From CAZYLZ01 sp964648335 (GTDB lineage Bacteria > Patescibacteriota > Minisyncoccia > Phycocordibacterales > UBA2100): 64,000 bases of DNA. The translations under genes were made by a program, and so were the position numbers. This document shows, piece by piece, positions 1 through 8,274 of the stretch (position 1 is the first letter of the stretch; each line of letters starts with the position of its first letter). Below the pieces are notes generated by a model. The model was not told where the DNA came from. It searched no databases and worked only from the letters and a program-made list of their open reading frames with translations. The stretch is taken from assembly GCA_964648335.1 (NCBI GenBank), contig CAZYLZ010000003.1, positions 1 to 64,000 on the forward strand. Reading direction: 5' to 3'.

Positions 1-140
1 TACACGGTGGGTCGCTTCACCTTTGTCGCGGCCGCTATGTCTTGAATGGAAGGGGAGCCGACCGATACGCCATAGAGATAAATCGCGGACTCCGTCTGAG
101 TGAGACCAAGTCCCACGAGGTGCACGCGCGCTTCGTCCAT
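1..140 (-). CDS. TrmB-type HTH transcriptional regulator, N-terminal part (runs off the window)
   Basis: Reading the minus strand from the ATG at 140 gives 46 codons with no stop up to the window edge. The product begins MDEARVHLVGLGLTQTESAI and continues into a helix-turn-helix ending VKRPTV. The pattern LGLT-x2-E-x-AIYL followed by a second helix and an R-P-T-V recognition helix is that of the TrmB family, which usually senses sugars or other metabolites through a C-terminal domain not present here. The gene is divergent from the aldolase-fusion gene at 309 with 168 bases between them, so it may regulate that unit. The start is set by a promoter whose -10 ends six bases upstream. Family is fairly sure; ligand unknown. 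Confidence 0.72.
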   Translation of the reverse strand, partial: MDEARVHLVGLGLTQTESAIYLYGVSVGSPSIQDIAAATKVKRPTV

Positions 141-146
141 TGTCTA

Positions 147-175
147 AGTATAAGAAGAGTAGTGCCGTGAGTCAA
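147..175 (-). promoter_or_regulatory. Promoter of the TrmB-type gene
   Basis: On the minus strand TTGACT (170-175) and TATACT (147-152) are separated by 17 bases. The -10 ends six bases before the ATG, which predicts a leaderless transcript. Confidence 0.7.
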
Positions 176-308
176 TCGACTGCTGACATGAAATATATAG
201 GAAATAAGAGACAGAATCGCTTTGTTCATAACAATTATAAACACTGATTGTCACTTTCTTGCGACGCCCCTATTCTTCCATTAGGCACGTTAACAGAGGA
301 GAATACCC

Positions 309-1547
309 ATGAAAAAGACAGTCCACGTAATCGGTGGCGGCACAATCTTCCACATCACGCCGCATCTTGCGATCTCGGCACCTGCATACGGAAATACCGC
401 ACGGCAGCTTGCAGAAATCAGTCGAGTGCGCTTTCCAAGCATGGATACTGAGCTCCACCTCACAAAAATGGCGGACCACACATCCAAGATCGAGACCAAC
501 GCCGATCTTAAAAGTCTCGCACGAAAGCTCGTCGACGACCCCGCGACAAAAGTCGTCTTTTGGAATCCGGCGGTCTGCGATTTCTCTGCCGGACTCATCA
601 ACGACTACGATATCCCGGTGCCCGGCACGGGGAAATACGGCAAACGACTGAAATCGGACAGGGAACAACGACTGATTCTGCAGCCTTCGACAAAGATAGT
701 GCGAGATTTTCGGGCACATCGAAAAGATATCTTTCTCGTCGCGTTCAAGACGACGTCGAATGCGACCCCGGAAGAGATGTACCGAGCCGGGCTTGATATG
801 CTCAAGGCATCAAGTTCGAATCTCGTACTAGCGAATGATGTTTCGACGCGACTCAACATGATCATCGTTCCGGAAGAGGCGAGCTATTCGGTAACGAAGG
901 ACCGCCAACAAGCATTGCGTGAACTCGTCGAAATGGCCTACTTGCGTAGTCATCTCACGTTTACGCGCAGTACTGTGGTAGCAGGGGATCCGGTGCCATG
1001 GGAATCCGAACTGGTTCCACCGGCACTGCGCGCCGTCGTCGATCACTGCATCGAACAGGGTGCATACAAGAAGTTCCGCGGCGTTACCGCCGGGCACTTC
1101 GCGGTCAAGATCGATGACACGACCTTCCTTACCTCGCGACGCAAGACCGACTTCAACGATATGAAGACGGTCGGGCTCGTAAAGGTGAAGACCGACGGAC
1201 CTGATTCGGTGATTGCATATGGAAGCAAGCCGTCGGTGGGCGGGCAGTCGCAGCGAATCGTGTTTGAGGAACACCCCGATGCCGATTGCATCGTGCACTT
1301 TCATTGCCCGAAAAAGGCGAGCTCGGAAGTGCCGACGATATCGCAGAGAGAATACGAATGTGGAAGCCATGAGTGCGGGCAGAATACCTCGCGCGGACTC
1401 AAACGATTCGGAAATCTCTTGGCGGTCTATCTCGATAGCCACGGCCCGAACATCGTATTCGATAAGTCGATCGATCCGCAAGAGGTGATCGACTTCATCG
1501 AGGCGAACTTCGAGCTTCACGAGAAGACAGGCGGCTATCAGATCTGA
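309..1547 (+). CDS. CoaB-like flavoprotein domain fused to class II aldolase/adducin-like domain
   Basis: A 412-residue protein. The first about 230 residues resemble the CoaB (phosphopantothenoylcysteine synthetase) fold: a glycine-rich VIGGGT near the N-terminus, then LVAFKTTSNAT and NLVLANDVST, which matches the CoaB 'VGFAAET...LIVANDV' region. From about residue 245 a class II aldolase/adducin-like domain follows, with VTAGHFAVK, a FLTSRRKTDF segment and IVHFHCP at the place of the metal-binding His pair. The reaction is not known; the fusion suggests work on a phosphorylated or CoA-precursor substrate, but that is inference. The start has a strong AGAGGAG seven bases upstream, unlike most genes here. 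It is followed by a hairpin and the MaoC-like gene. Confidence 0.6.
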   Translation: MKKTVHVIGGGTIFHITPHLAISAPAYGNTARQLAEISRVRFPSMDTELHLTKMADHTSKIETNADLKSLARKLVDDPATKVVFWNPAVCDFSAGLINDYDIPVPGTGKYGKRLKSDREQRLILQPSTKIVRDFRAHRKDIFLVAFKTTSNATPEEMYRAGLDMLKASSSNLVLANDVSTRLNMIIVPEEASYSVTKDRQQALRELVEMAYLRSHLTFTRSTVVAGDPVPWESELVPPALRAVVDHCIEQGAYKKFRGVTAGHFAVKIDDTTFLTSRRKTDFNDMKTVGLVKVKTDGPDSVIAYGSKPSVGGQSQRIVFEEHPDADCIVHFHCPKKASSEVPTISQREYECGSHECGQNTSRGLKRFGNLLAVYLDSHGPNIVFDKSIDPQEVIDFIEANFELHEKTGGYQI

Positions 1548-1559
1548 TTCAGACAACCA

Positions 1560-1585
1560 GCACCGCAGCCCTTTGGCTGTGGTGC
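1560..1585 (+). other. Intergenic stem-loop between the aldolase-fusion and MaoC-like genes
   Basis: GCACCGCAGCC and GGCTGTGGTGC form an 11-base-pair stem with a four-base loop. No T-run follows, so it is more likely an RNA-stabilising or attenuating element inside a dicistronic transcript than a terminator. Confidence 0.5.
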
Positions 1586-1604
1586 ATTCATAAAGGAGAC
1601 AAAC

Positions 1605-2153
1605 ATGGAAAGCTTTGTGTACCCGCATATCCACGTGAGCGAAGTGGCGAAGATGGAGCAGTTCGTCGGCGCTCCGTGGGGTCCAGCATCAGCACTGCAC
1701 GAGATCAGGGATCATGGAATAGACGCGTTCGCGCGGTGTACCGGAAACTTCCAGTGGATCCACACCGACGACGAGCGCTGCGTTCAGGAGAGTCCGTACG
1801 GAAAAAAGATCGCGCATGGCGTGTATCTGCTGTCGCTCATCCCAGGAGACCTGTTGCCCACGAGCGGATTCACGCTCACCGGCTGTACGGTGCGGATCAT
1901 CCGTCGCATCGAGCATGTACGGTTTCCTGCACCTGCTTTCGTGGGCGATACCGTACGTGCGCGATCGCGGCTTCTGAAAGTCGAGAAGCCAGAGAGCGGC
2001 AAAGGAGTCGTCCTTACGCACCAGATAAAGGTCTGGAAATGGGACGAACACACCGTGCGGATGTGGGTGTGGAACGATGTCGATATCTGGGAGCGGATGG
2101 AAGAAAAGGAAAAACCGCTCGTTACGTGCGAGATGAGCTTCCAATACTTTTGA
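1605..2153 (+). CDS. MaoC-like hot-dog fold dehydratase
   Basis: A 182-residue protein of the MaoC/(R)-specific enoyl-CoA hydratase family. Near residue 45 it has FARCTGNFQWIHTDDERC, equivalent to the family's 'F-x3-TGD-x-N-x-H-x-D' catalytic motif, followed by GKKIAHGVYLLSLIP, the usual 'IAHG' helix. The Asp of TGD is Asn-Phe-Gln here, so the first catalytic position looks altered while His is kept. The substrate would be a thioester or acyl compound; none can be named. The start has AAGGAG six bases upstream, and a hairpin terminator follows the stop, so with the gene at 309 it makes a self-contained accessory unit. Confidence 0.75.
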   Translation: MESFVYPHIHVSEVAKMEQFVGAPWGPASALHEIRDHGIDAFARCTGNFQWIHTDDERCVQESPYGKKIAHGVYLLSLIPGDLLPTSGFTLTGCTVRIIRRIEHVRFPAPAFVGDTVRARSRLLKVEKPESGKGVVLTHQIKVWKWDEHTVRMWVWNDVDIWERMEEKEKPLVTCEMSFQYF

Positions 2154-2158
2154 TCGAG

Positions 2159-2190
2159 AGCCACGGTGATACACGCCGTGGCTTTTTCTT
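2159..2190 (+). terminator. Intrinsic terminator after the MaoC-like gene
   Basis: GCCACGG (2160-2166) pairs with CCGTGGC (2176-2182), followed by TTTTTCTT. Confidence 0.8.
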
Positions 2191-2243
2191 ACAACAGGAC
2201 GTTTCGCTTGCCGCAAGATACGGATGACTGATATAGGTGGTAG

Positions 2244-3797
2244 ATGTCGTTCGCACGCGTCTATGGTGCCCAGCCGGCACTGCCCAAGGCCCACATCGTC
2301 TCGATCGAGACGGACATCTCGCGCGGGTTACACGCCTTCTCGATAGTGGGACTCCCCGACAAAGCAGTCGAAGAGGCCCGCGATCGGCTCTCGGCCGCCA
2401 TCAAACATTCGGGCTTCACATCACCTAAAAGCACCAATAAGAAGATCATCGTCTCGCTCGCCCCTGCTTCTCTCAAGAAGGAGGGGTCCGCTTTTGACCT
2501 ACCTGCCGCGCTCTCATACCTCGCCGCGGCCGAAGATATCGAATTCGACCCCGAGAAGAAGCTTTTCGCAGGAGAGCTCTCGCTCGACGGTGCACTGCGT
2601 CCCATTCGCGGTGTGCTCTCTATGGCGCTCGCAGCCCGCGACCAAGGCTTTACCGAGATGTACGTCCCCAAAGAAAACGCTTCCGAGGCTGCGCTCGTAG
2701 GAGGCATCACCGTGTTCGGCGCCGGATCGCTTCTTGAAATCGTGAACCATCTCAGAGCCCAGGAACAAGTACTAAAAGACGACGAAGAGGGGTTCGACCG
2801 GCTCGGTGCGTTTATTAAAGAGCCGATCGAGGTCGCCGCACCGACGTACGAAATATTGCTCGAACACATACGCGGGCAGACGCATGCCAAGCGTGGCATC
2901 GAGATCGCCGCTGCCGGCGGTCACAATATCGCGCTCTCGGGTCCTCCCGGCACCGGGAAGACCATGCTTGCCCGCGCACTCGCATCTCTTATGCCGGCCC
3001 TTTCGGAAGAAGAGGTGATCGAGGTTACGAGCATCCACTCGTATGCCGGCGTTCTTGAAACACAGGTTGTTACGCACCCTCCGTTTCGCGCACCGCACCA
3101 TACGGCGTCATACGCATCTCTCATCGGTGGTGGCACGATACCGAAGCCCGGAGAAGTAACCCTTGCACACCGAGGGCTCTTGTTTTTAGACGAATTCCCG
3201 GAGTTCAACCGGGATGTCATCAATGCCCTGCGCCAGCCGATGGAGGACAGGGTGGTTTCGGTTACTCGGGTGCGCGGCCAGGCACTCTTTCCGGCAAGTT
3301 TCACTTTAGTTGCGGCGCTTAACCCGTGCCCGTGCGGATATTGGGGAACGACACGATGTACCTGCAACCCCGCTGCGGCAGACAAGTATCGGCGCAAGAT
3401 ATCGGGACCAATCGCAGACCGCATCGACATGTGGATTACGGTAGGCGAGATACCGCCCGCTTCTCTTTTGGGAAAGAACTCAGATTCGACAGGTGAAACC
3501 ACAGCTGCGCGAGACAGAATCGGCAAAGCCCGAGAGGTGCAGCGTGTGCGATTTAGTCGTACAAGAAACACACTCTTGAACAGCGGCATGAAGGCAAAGG
3601 ATATAGAGGATCTGGCACAGCTGTCTGACGCGGCAGGGAATACGCTCACCAAAGCGGCATCGACCCTGCGTCTCTCGCCTCGCGGCTTTCATCGCACAAT
3701 AAAGCTCGCCCGAACCATCGCCGACCTCGATGCGTCGCAAGACATCGAAGAGCGACACATGCTCGAGGCCCTACAGTACCGCCAGCGAGACATCTAA
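2244..3797 (+). CDS. comM: ComM/YifB family Mg-chelatase-like AAA+ ATPase
   Basis: A 517-residue protein, the normal length of the family. The first about 170 residues are the ChlI/Lon-like S5 fold domain (LSAAIKHSGF, PASLKKEGSAFDLPAAL, GELSLDGALRPI). The AAA+ core has Walker A GPPGTGKT near residue 233, Walker B LLFLDEFPEF near 313, and the family's Cys cluster NPCPCGYWG...CTC near 352-370. The C-terminal helical domain ends in ALQYRQRDI. ComM is a hexameric branch-migration helicase needed for integrating divergent DNA during natural transformation in several bacteria. The ATG is the only good start before the conserved N-terminus. No other competence gene is adjacent. Confidence 0.93.
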   Translation: MSFARVYGAQPALPKAHIVSIETDISRGLHAFSIVGLPDKAVEEARDRLSAAIKHSGFTSPKSTNKKIIVSLAPASLKKEGSAFDLPAALSYLAAAEDIEFDPEKKLFAGELSLDGALRPIRGVLSMALAARDQGFTEMYVPKENASEAALVGGITVFGAGSLLEIVNHLRAQEQVLKDDEEGFDRLGAFIKEPIEVAAPTYEILLEHIRGQTHAKRGIEIAAAGGHNIALSGPPGTGKTMLARALASLMPALSEEEVIEVTSIHSYAGVLETQVVTHPPFRAPHHTASYASLIGGGTIPKPGEVTLAHRGLLFLDEFPEFNRDVINALRQPMEDRVVSVTRVRGQALFPASFTLVAALNPCPCGYWGTTRCTCNPAAADKYRRKISGPIADRIDMWITVGEIPPASLLGKNSDSTGETTAARDRIGKAREVQRVRFSRTRNTLLNSGMKAKDIEDLAQLSDAAGNTLTKAASTLRLSPRGFHRTIKLARTIADLDASQDIEERHMLEALQYRQRDI

Positions 3798-3819
3798 CAA
3801 ATTCTTCGATACGTACTAG

Positions 3820-3848
3820 TTGACATATAGTCAAAAACATGATAGTAA
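3820..3848 (+). promoter_or_regulatory. Promoter upstream of the repeat surface protein
   Basis: TTGACA (3820-3825), 17-base spacer, TAGTAA (3843-3848). It would give a leader of about 70 bases before the TTG at 3921. A second candidate, TTGTCT (3892-3897) with TATTAC (3915-3920), lies closer and would start transcription after that TTG. Confidence 0.5.
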
Positions 3849-3920
3849 GAGCCCCGGTTTACTTTTGCCACGCCCGGCAGAAGCTCGGGGATTGTCTGTC
3901 GCCATACCCCCACTTATTAC

Positions 3921-6305
3921 TTGTATTTAGACTATGTCTCTCATTTCGAATGTTGGTTTTATAAAGCGAAGCTAGCAACCACGTGCACTGCGCTTTTTGT
4001 CACTGCGGTAACGATGCTTCCGGGTACCGCTTTTGCGGTCGCATCGGTATACACGATCGAACAGACCGGCAGCCCTGTCATTTCAGGCCTGCAGGTTTCG
4101 ATACAAGGCCAAGCACACGCACATCCGTACGTCGGCCAAACAAGCGACCAGCACGTCTCCATCGACTGGGACAATAACGGCACGTGGGTGCCCGCAACCA
4201 CTTTCGTACCAGTATTTGCTGGCGGAAACGGCAACAATAAATCGTTCGATGGTCCATGGACCGGCGTTCATCCCTACTCGACCAATGGCACTAAGACCAT
4301 AAAGGTTCGCGTGCATCACAATGGAGTTACCGGAAATGAGGGTTCTGACGTTGCAACGATTTCGATCAACGTCGTCATACCTCCTCCTGTCACCACAGGG
4401 ACGATTCATGTCATCACCAACGTGATCAATGACGACGGGGGAGCGAAGACGGCCTCGAACTTTACTACGTCTGTACTGGGCGCCACACCAGCAACTCATG
4501 CCGGCTCGACAGCCGGATTCGACTTCGTCGTTCCTGCAGGAAATTACGCCGTCACATCATCTGTCGACGCTGCATATTCGCAATCGCTCTCTGCAAATTG
4601 CGCAGGATCGATATCGGTCGGTGCAACCAAGACATGCACAGTCACCTATAACGACATCCCTCCGGTACCGACCTGCTCGATACATGCTAATCCTCAGTCA
4701 ATAACGGGCGGCGATGCGTTTGATCTCGTTTGGACGTCAACCGCAGCAACTACTGCTTCGCTCGATCACTCGCTTTCGATTGCAAACGCCACCAATGGGA
4801 CATTCTCGTTCCCTGGGGGATCGCTCGCTGAAAGCATTTTTGCCGACACTACCTACACACTCTCTGTATCGGGCACTGGAGGATCGACTACCTGCAGTAC
4901 GACTGTCACGGCATCGACTCCTGCAGCAGGCACACTCACCGTCATCGACACCGTCATCAACGACAACGGAGGATTGGCTGTTTCGTCTGACTTCGCAATT
5001 GGCATTTCGGGAGGTGGAGCAACACCGTCTTCTGCGTCAGGCAGCGATACCGGCAATGCCGTAAGCGTCGCCGCGTACTACCCCTATTCGGTCGCACAGA
5101 CAGGCGGTCCATCTTCGTATGCAACCTCGTATAGCGCAGGCTGTTCTGGAACCATGACTGTAGGAGGGTCTGCCACCTGCACCGTCACGCACAACGACAT
5201 CCCGACCGAGGGTGAGAACACTCTTTCGCAGTGCACCGACGGCGCCGACAACGACGGCAACGAGGCCATAGACCTGAACGACGCCGGATGCTCTCCGTTT
5301 ATACCGAAGCTGACTGTCGTAAAGTTCGTATCCAATTCGCATGGTGGAACAAAGATATCGACCGACTTCCCATTGTTCGTGGGTGAGACATCGGTAACCT
5401 CGGGCGAAGCAACCACCTTTTTGCCCGGAACGTACTCGGTTTCAGAAACCCAAGCAGCTGGATATGACGCTTCGTTCTCTGAAAGCTGCACCGGCGGCTC
5501 AATTACTCTTGCTGTCAACGAGCACAAGACCTGCACCATAACCAACCAGGACAAGCCAGCAATGCTTAGAATCGTGAAGCACGTCATCAACGACAACGGC
5601 GGTACTAAGACAGCATCGGACTTTACCCTCACTATCACTGCCGGAAATCCTTCAAGCAGCTCAATCCAAGGATCGGAGGAGGGGACAGTGGTCTCTATTG
5701 ATGCTGGCAGCTACTCTGTCGCAGAGATAGCAGATGCGGGCTACACCACTACCTACAGCGAGGGCTGCAGCGGAACTGTCGGCATTGATGGATCAGTAAG
5801 CTGCATAGTCACGAACGACGATATCGCTCCAGTAATCGAAAATGAGCCACAAACGCCTACCGAGACCCCGGCCGCTCCGGCACCTGCCTCTGGCGGCGGT
5901 AACGGCCCTATCTCGGGCTCGTTCGGCGCCACATTCGGCCAGGTTTTGGGAGCATCGACCGGTCCGGATGGGACTACCGGCGTCGAAGCACCGCTCTCGT
6001 GCTCGAAGTACCTCACGAGCTACCTCAAGTTCGGCGCCCGCAACGATGCGGGTCAGGTAAAGAAGCTCCAGGAATTTCTTAACGAAGAGCTTGGCCTTAC
6101 GATCCCTGTAAACGGCATCTTTGGCCCTGCAACTTTCAAGGCCGTCAAGATGCTCCAGGCAGCTCATACCGAGGACATCTTGGCACCCTGGTCAAAGGTA
6201 GGCCCTGCGCTTACCGACCCCACGGGATATGTCTACAAGACGACTCAGTACTGGATCAACAAACACAAGTGCCAGAGCCTCAATGAGGCAGCACCGGTTC
6301 TCTAA
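3921..6305 (+). CDS. Secreted surface protein with beta-sandwich repeats and C-terminal peptidoglycan-binding domain
   Basis: The frame encodes up to 794 residues. A signal peptide (hydrophobic TCTALFVTAVTMLPGTAFA) is followed by a PKD/Ig-like region, four related repeats each beginning like VIxxVINDxGGxxxxSxF and ending in a Cys-x-GT...CTVT pattern, one Ig-like segment (about 4665-4920), a TSP3/EF-like stretch rich in Asp (about 5225-5290), a Pro/Ala/Gly linker and a PG_binding_1-type domain (LKFGARNDAGQVKKLQEFLN...GIFGPATFKAV). It is probably exported and anchored to the wall. The start is unclear: only TTG at 3921 is in frame before the signal peptide, while the ATG at 3934 lies in another frame. 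A terminator follows the stop. Confidence 0.8.
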   Translation: MYLDYVSHFECWFYKAKLATTCTALFVTAVTMLPGTAFAVASVYTIEQTGSPVISGLQVSIQGQAHAHPYVGQTSDQHVSIDWDNNGTWVPATTFVPVFAGGNGNNKSFDGPWTGVHPYSTNGTKTIKVRVHHNGVTGNEGSDVATISINVVIPPPVTTGTIHVITNVINDDGGAKTASNFTTSVLGATPATHAGSTAGFDFVVPAGNYAVTSSVDAAYSQSLSANCAGSISVGATKTCTVTYNDIPPVPTCSIHANPQSITGGDAFDLVWTSTAATTASLDHSLSIANATNGTFSFPGGSLAESIFADTTYTLSVSGTGGSTTCSTTVTASTPAAGTLTVIDTVINDNGGLAVSSDFAIGISGGGATPSSASGSDTGNAVSVAAYYPYSVAQTGGPSSYATSYSAGCSGTMTVGGSATCTVTHNDIPTEGENTLSQCTDGADNDGNEAIDLNDAGCSPFIPKLTVVKFVSNSHGGTKISTDFPLFVGETSVTSGEATTFLPGTYSVSETQAAGYDASFSESCTGGSITLAVNEHKTCTITNQDKPAMLRIVKHVINDNGGTKTASDFTLTITAGNPSSSSIQGSEEGTVVSIDAGSYSVAEIADAGYTTTYSEGCSGTVGIDGSVSCIVTNDDIAPVIENEPQTPTETPAAPAPASGGGNGPISGSFGATFGQVLGASTGPDGTTGVEAPLSCSKYLTSYLKFGARNDAGQVKKLQEFLNEELGLTIPVNGIFGPATFKAVKMLQAAHTEDILAPWSKVGPALTDPTGYVYKTTQYWINKHKCQSLNEAAPVL
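4398..5830 (+). repeat. Four divergent protein-level repeats inside the surface protein
   Basis: Units begin near 4398, 4927, 5303 and 5559. Each encodes a segment with the pattern V-x-VIND-[DN]-GG, then S-[ND]-F, and ends with C-x-GT...C-[TI]-[VI]-T. The fourth unit is closest to the first and second; the third is more diverged. They resemble prealbumin-like or SpaA-like wall-protein domains. Confidence 0.75.
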
Positions 6306-6325
6306 AGAACCTACGAAAACATAAA

Positions 6326-6353
6326 AACAGCCCCTGTCGGGGCTGTTTTTATT
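6326..6353 (+). terminator. Intrinsic terminator after the surface protein
   Basis: AACAGCCCC (6326-6334) and GGGGCTGTT (6339-6347) with a TGTC loop, followed by a T-run. Confidence 0.9.
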
Positions 6354-6407
6354 AGCACCCATCGCGAGTATAGATTTCTCGGCGTGGTATATTTATTTCC
6401 ATACTCT

Positions 6408-7643
6408 ATGGATATACAATTTGGCAAAATTTTCGATAAGAAGCTCGAGAGCGATTCGAAGAAAAAGTTCGTCGCATCCATGCCGCCAGGGATCGACGTG
6501 AAGATGATAGGGGATTCACTCAAGGAATGGAAACTGAGTGAGATACTCGGTGATGAAAAAAATCAGCAGCTTTTCGGCGAGCTTCTAAATTCTATATATG
6601 CAGCTAATCCGGACCGTGCAGAAGAGCTCGTGCAACTTGCGCAAGCAGGCCAGCTCGGTAGGCCAGGCACGACGGATCGAAAGGATTTTAACAGCGCTTT
6701 GGACGAGTTTGCAGTACGAATGGCGATGGTTAAAGAGATTGAGACACGATTGGACACAAAAGCACTGTCTTATTTGGCACAACCCGGTACCGACCTTGCA
6801 ACAGTACTCGCTGGCGCAGATCTCGCCGAAGTTACGAAATTCCTAAAAGACAAGGCAGGGTTCGCGGTCATGGATCGTAGTTCAACCTGGCCCGAAGATT
6901 TCCTGAAGGGGCTTGATAGCGTGAAGAGACTCGAGGATGACCCGTCCGTAGTACGCATAAAACAGCGTGGAGAACGACTCTGCCGCAAGTACGGCGTTTC
7001 GATGGATGAATTTACCGACCGGTTTGATCCGAATGATATCGCTGGCAGCACTCGAAGGCTTCGACAGCTGACCAGGTCGAAACTAAAGGGGTGGAAGCTG
7101 GCTTCAGACAATTACCTCGGGCACTCTGCCGCAAGCGCGGACGCTTTGATTCGATATGGAGAGGGAACGCTTGGTATGTTTAGGCTTACCGGTATTTCAA
7201 AAATTCATGACATATACGGAAAAGTCTTCAAGGATGTCGGCAGCTTGCTTGCAACGACCATCCAAGGATCTCCTCATATGCTTGAGGCCATAGCAAGCGT
7301 GGCGAAGACTGGTTCGTACGAAGAAATAGAGCTCGAAGAAAATCCAGGGAGTACCGTTGATGTAGAGACCATGAGCGCGAGCTTCGATGATACCCATGAG
7401 ACAAGCTCATTTGAGCAAAAAATCCTGGATCCCGACTTTGAAGTAGGCGGCAGGAAATGGAGTTCCTTAGGCTCCAACTCGGACAAGCGTGCATTTATCG
7501 ACGAGTACTGTGCGGACGAGGTGCGCTCCCATCGAATCGCCACGGCTGCCGATAAAAAAGGCTTCCTCTCGATGTGGCTTTCTGGTCTTCTTAAGGGTTC
7601 GTGGAATAAGGTCGCGACTGATCTAAAAACAAAATACCCATAA
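6408..7643 (+). CDS. Protein of unknown function, 411 residues
   Basis: I do not recognise a family. The product starts MDIQFGKIFDKKLESDSKKK and appears soluble, mostly helical and charged, with no signal peptide, membrane segment or nucleotide-binding motif. A Glu/Asp-rich linker (about residues 310-345) separates an N-terminal helical part from a C-terminal part with a hydrophobic FLSMWLSGLL helix near the end. A GTG at 6384 is in frame, but the ATG at 6408 gives a cleaner start. It is the first of four unknown genes on this strand (6408-8484); the next begins one base after its stop, so they are probably co-transcribed and may work together. Confidence 0.65.
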   Translation: MDIQFGKIFDKKLESDSKKKFVASMPPGIDVKMIGDSLKEWKLSEILGDEKNQQLFGELLNSIYAANPDRAEELVQLAQAGQLGRPGTTDRKDFNSALDEFAVRMAMVKEIETRLDTKALSYLAQPGTDLATVLAGADLAEVTKFLKDKAGFAVMDRSSTWPEDFLKGLDSVKRLEDDPSVVRIKQRGERLCRKYGVSMDEFTDRFDPNDIAGSTRRLRQLTRSKLKGWKLASDNYLGHSAASADALIRYGEGTLGMFRLTGISKIHDIYGKVFKDVGSLLATTIQGSPHMLEAIASVAKTGSYEEIELEENPGSTVDVETMSASFDDTHETSSFEQKILDPDFEVGGRKWSSLGSNSDKRAFIDEYCADEVRSHRIATAADKKGFLSMWLSGLLKGSWNKVATDLKTKYP

Positions 7644-7644
7644 T

Positions 7645-7914
7645 ATGGAAAAGACCATCGTAGATATTTACAATGAATTTCTGGCTCTCACAGCTGCCTC
7701 TGACGAGGCTGGTGCGCGAAAACTGATCATCGACAACTATATGTCGCTACCCGTGGATGTACAGGGAGACGTATTGCTCGCACTCGTTACCGAAGCAGCC
7801 GACAAGGCACGCCAAGAGGAGGTGCTCCACGACCTTCGTACGCGCGCAATAGCCATGCTTGAGAAGTTCGAGAAGGAAGGCGAGGCGCCTGCTGTGGTAC
7901 ACCCCGAGGAATAA
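7645..7914 (+). CDS. Small helical protein of unknown function (paralogue of the product at 8275)
   Basis: An 89-residue acidic, helical protein with no signal or membrane segment. Its central part, with AR-x2-I...SL-x2-D-x2-G-x-VLLA, matches the 69-residue product encoded at 8275, so the two are paralogues within one cluster. The ATG lies immediately after the stop of the 411-residue gene, implying translational coupling. A hairpin terminator overlaps its stop codon. No function can be assigned; small size and pairing with a larger soluble partner would fit a regulatory or chaperone role, which is speculation. Confidence 0.65.
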   Translation: MEKTIVDIYNEFLALTAASDEAGARKLIIDNYMSLPVDVQGDVLLALVTEAADKARQEEVLHDLRTRAIAMLEKFEKEGEAPAVVHPEE

Positions 7915-7945
7915 CCGGCTTTCGTTTGACGGCCGGTGCTTTTTT
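7914..7945 (+). terminator. Intrinsic terminator between the small paralogue and the next gene
   Basis: ACCGGC (7914-7919) and GCCGGT (7932-7937) form the stem and a run of six T follows at 7940-7945. It separates the first two genes of the cluster from the last two. Confidence 0.75.
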
Positions 7946-7953
7946 ATCGGACG

Positions 7954-8271
7954 ATGCTAAGACCAATCACAACCAACGAGCTGCCGTGGTACGATAACCC
8001 CATCATGTTTCCAGAACAGCCTCAATTCCAAAAAACACCGAGACACGAGAGTGTGGATCTCGCACTTAGCACAATAACTCCAACAGACATCGAAACCATC
8101 CGAGCGCGAGCGAAGGAGCCCGGAAGCGAATCATGGGCAGGTCTGTTTTCGGATCTGACAGGCGATTCGTCGGCAACCGACATTGCAGCACAATTAAACC
8201 AGGCTGCGAAGTCACAGAATTCTATAGCGCCGTCTATGCAATCTCCAGAGAAAGGTCCTGCCACGCTCTAA
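7954..8271 (+). CDS. Small protein of unknown function, 105 residues
   Basis: An unrecognised polar protein with many Ser, Thr and Pro residues and no signal peptide or membrane segment. The middle (ALSTITPTDIETIRARAKEP, then WAGLFSDLTGD) looks amphipathic and helical; the ends look disordered. The ATG at 7954 lies just after the upstream terminator; an in-frame ATG at 8005 is a reasonable alternative because a TACGAT -10-like hexamer precedes it by nine bases. The stop is three bases before the start of the 69-residue gene, suggesting they are expressed together. Confidence 0.55.
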   Translation: MLRPITTNELPWYDNPIMFPEQPQFQKTPRHESVDLALSTITPTDIETIRARAKEPGSESWAGLFSDLTGDSSATDIAAQLNQAAKSQNSIAPSMQSPEKGPATL

Positions 8272-8274
8272 ATC

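Noticed and set aside
1564..1590. Intrinsic terminator between the genes at 309 and 1605
   Set aside because: The hairpin is strong but lacks a T-run and is followed directly by the next gene's Shine-Dalgarno, so read-through is more likely.
828..1634. Minus-strand frame of 268 codons antisense to the aldolase fusion
   Set aside because: Shadow of a well-supported gene; rich in Arg and Cys as expected for antisense of GC-rich coding sequence.
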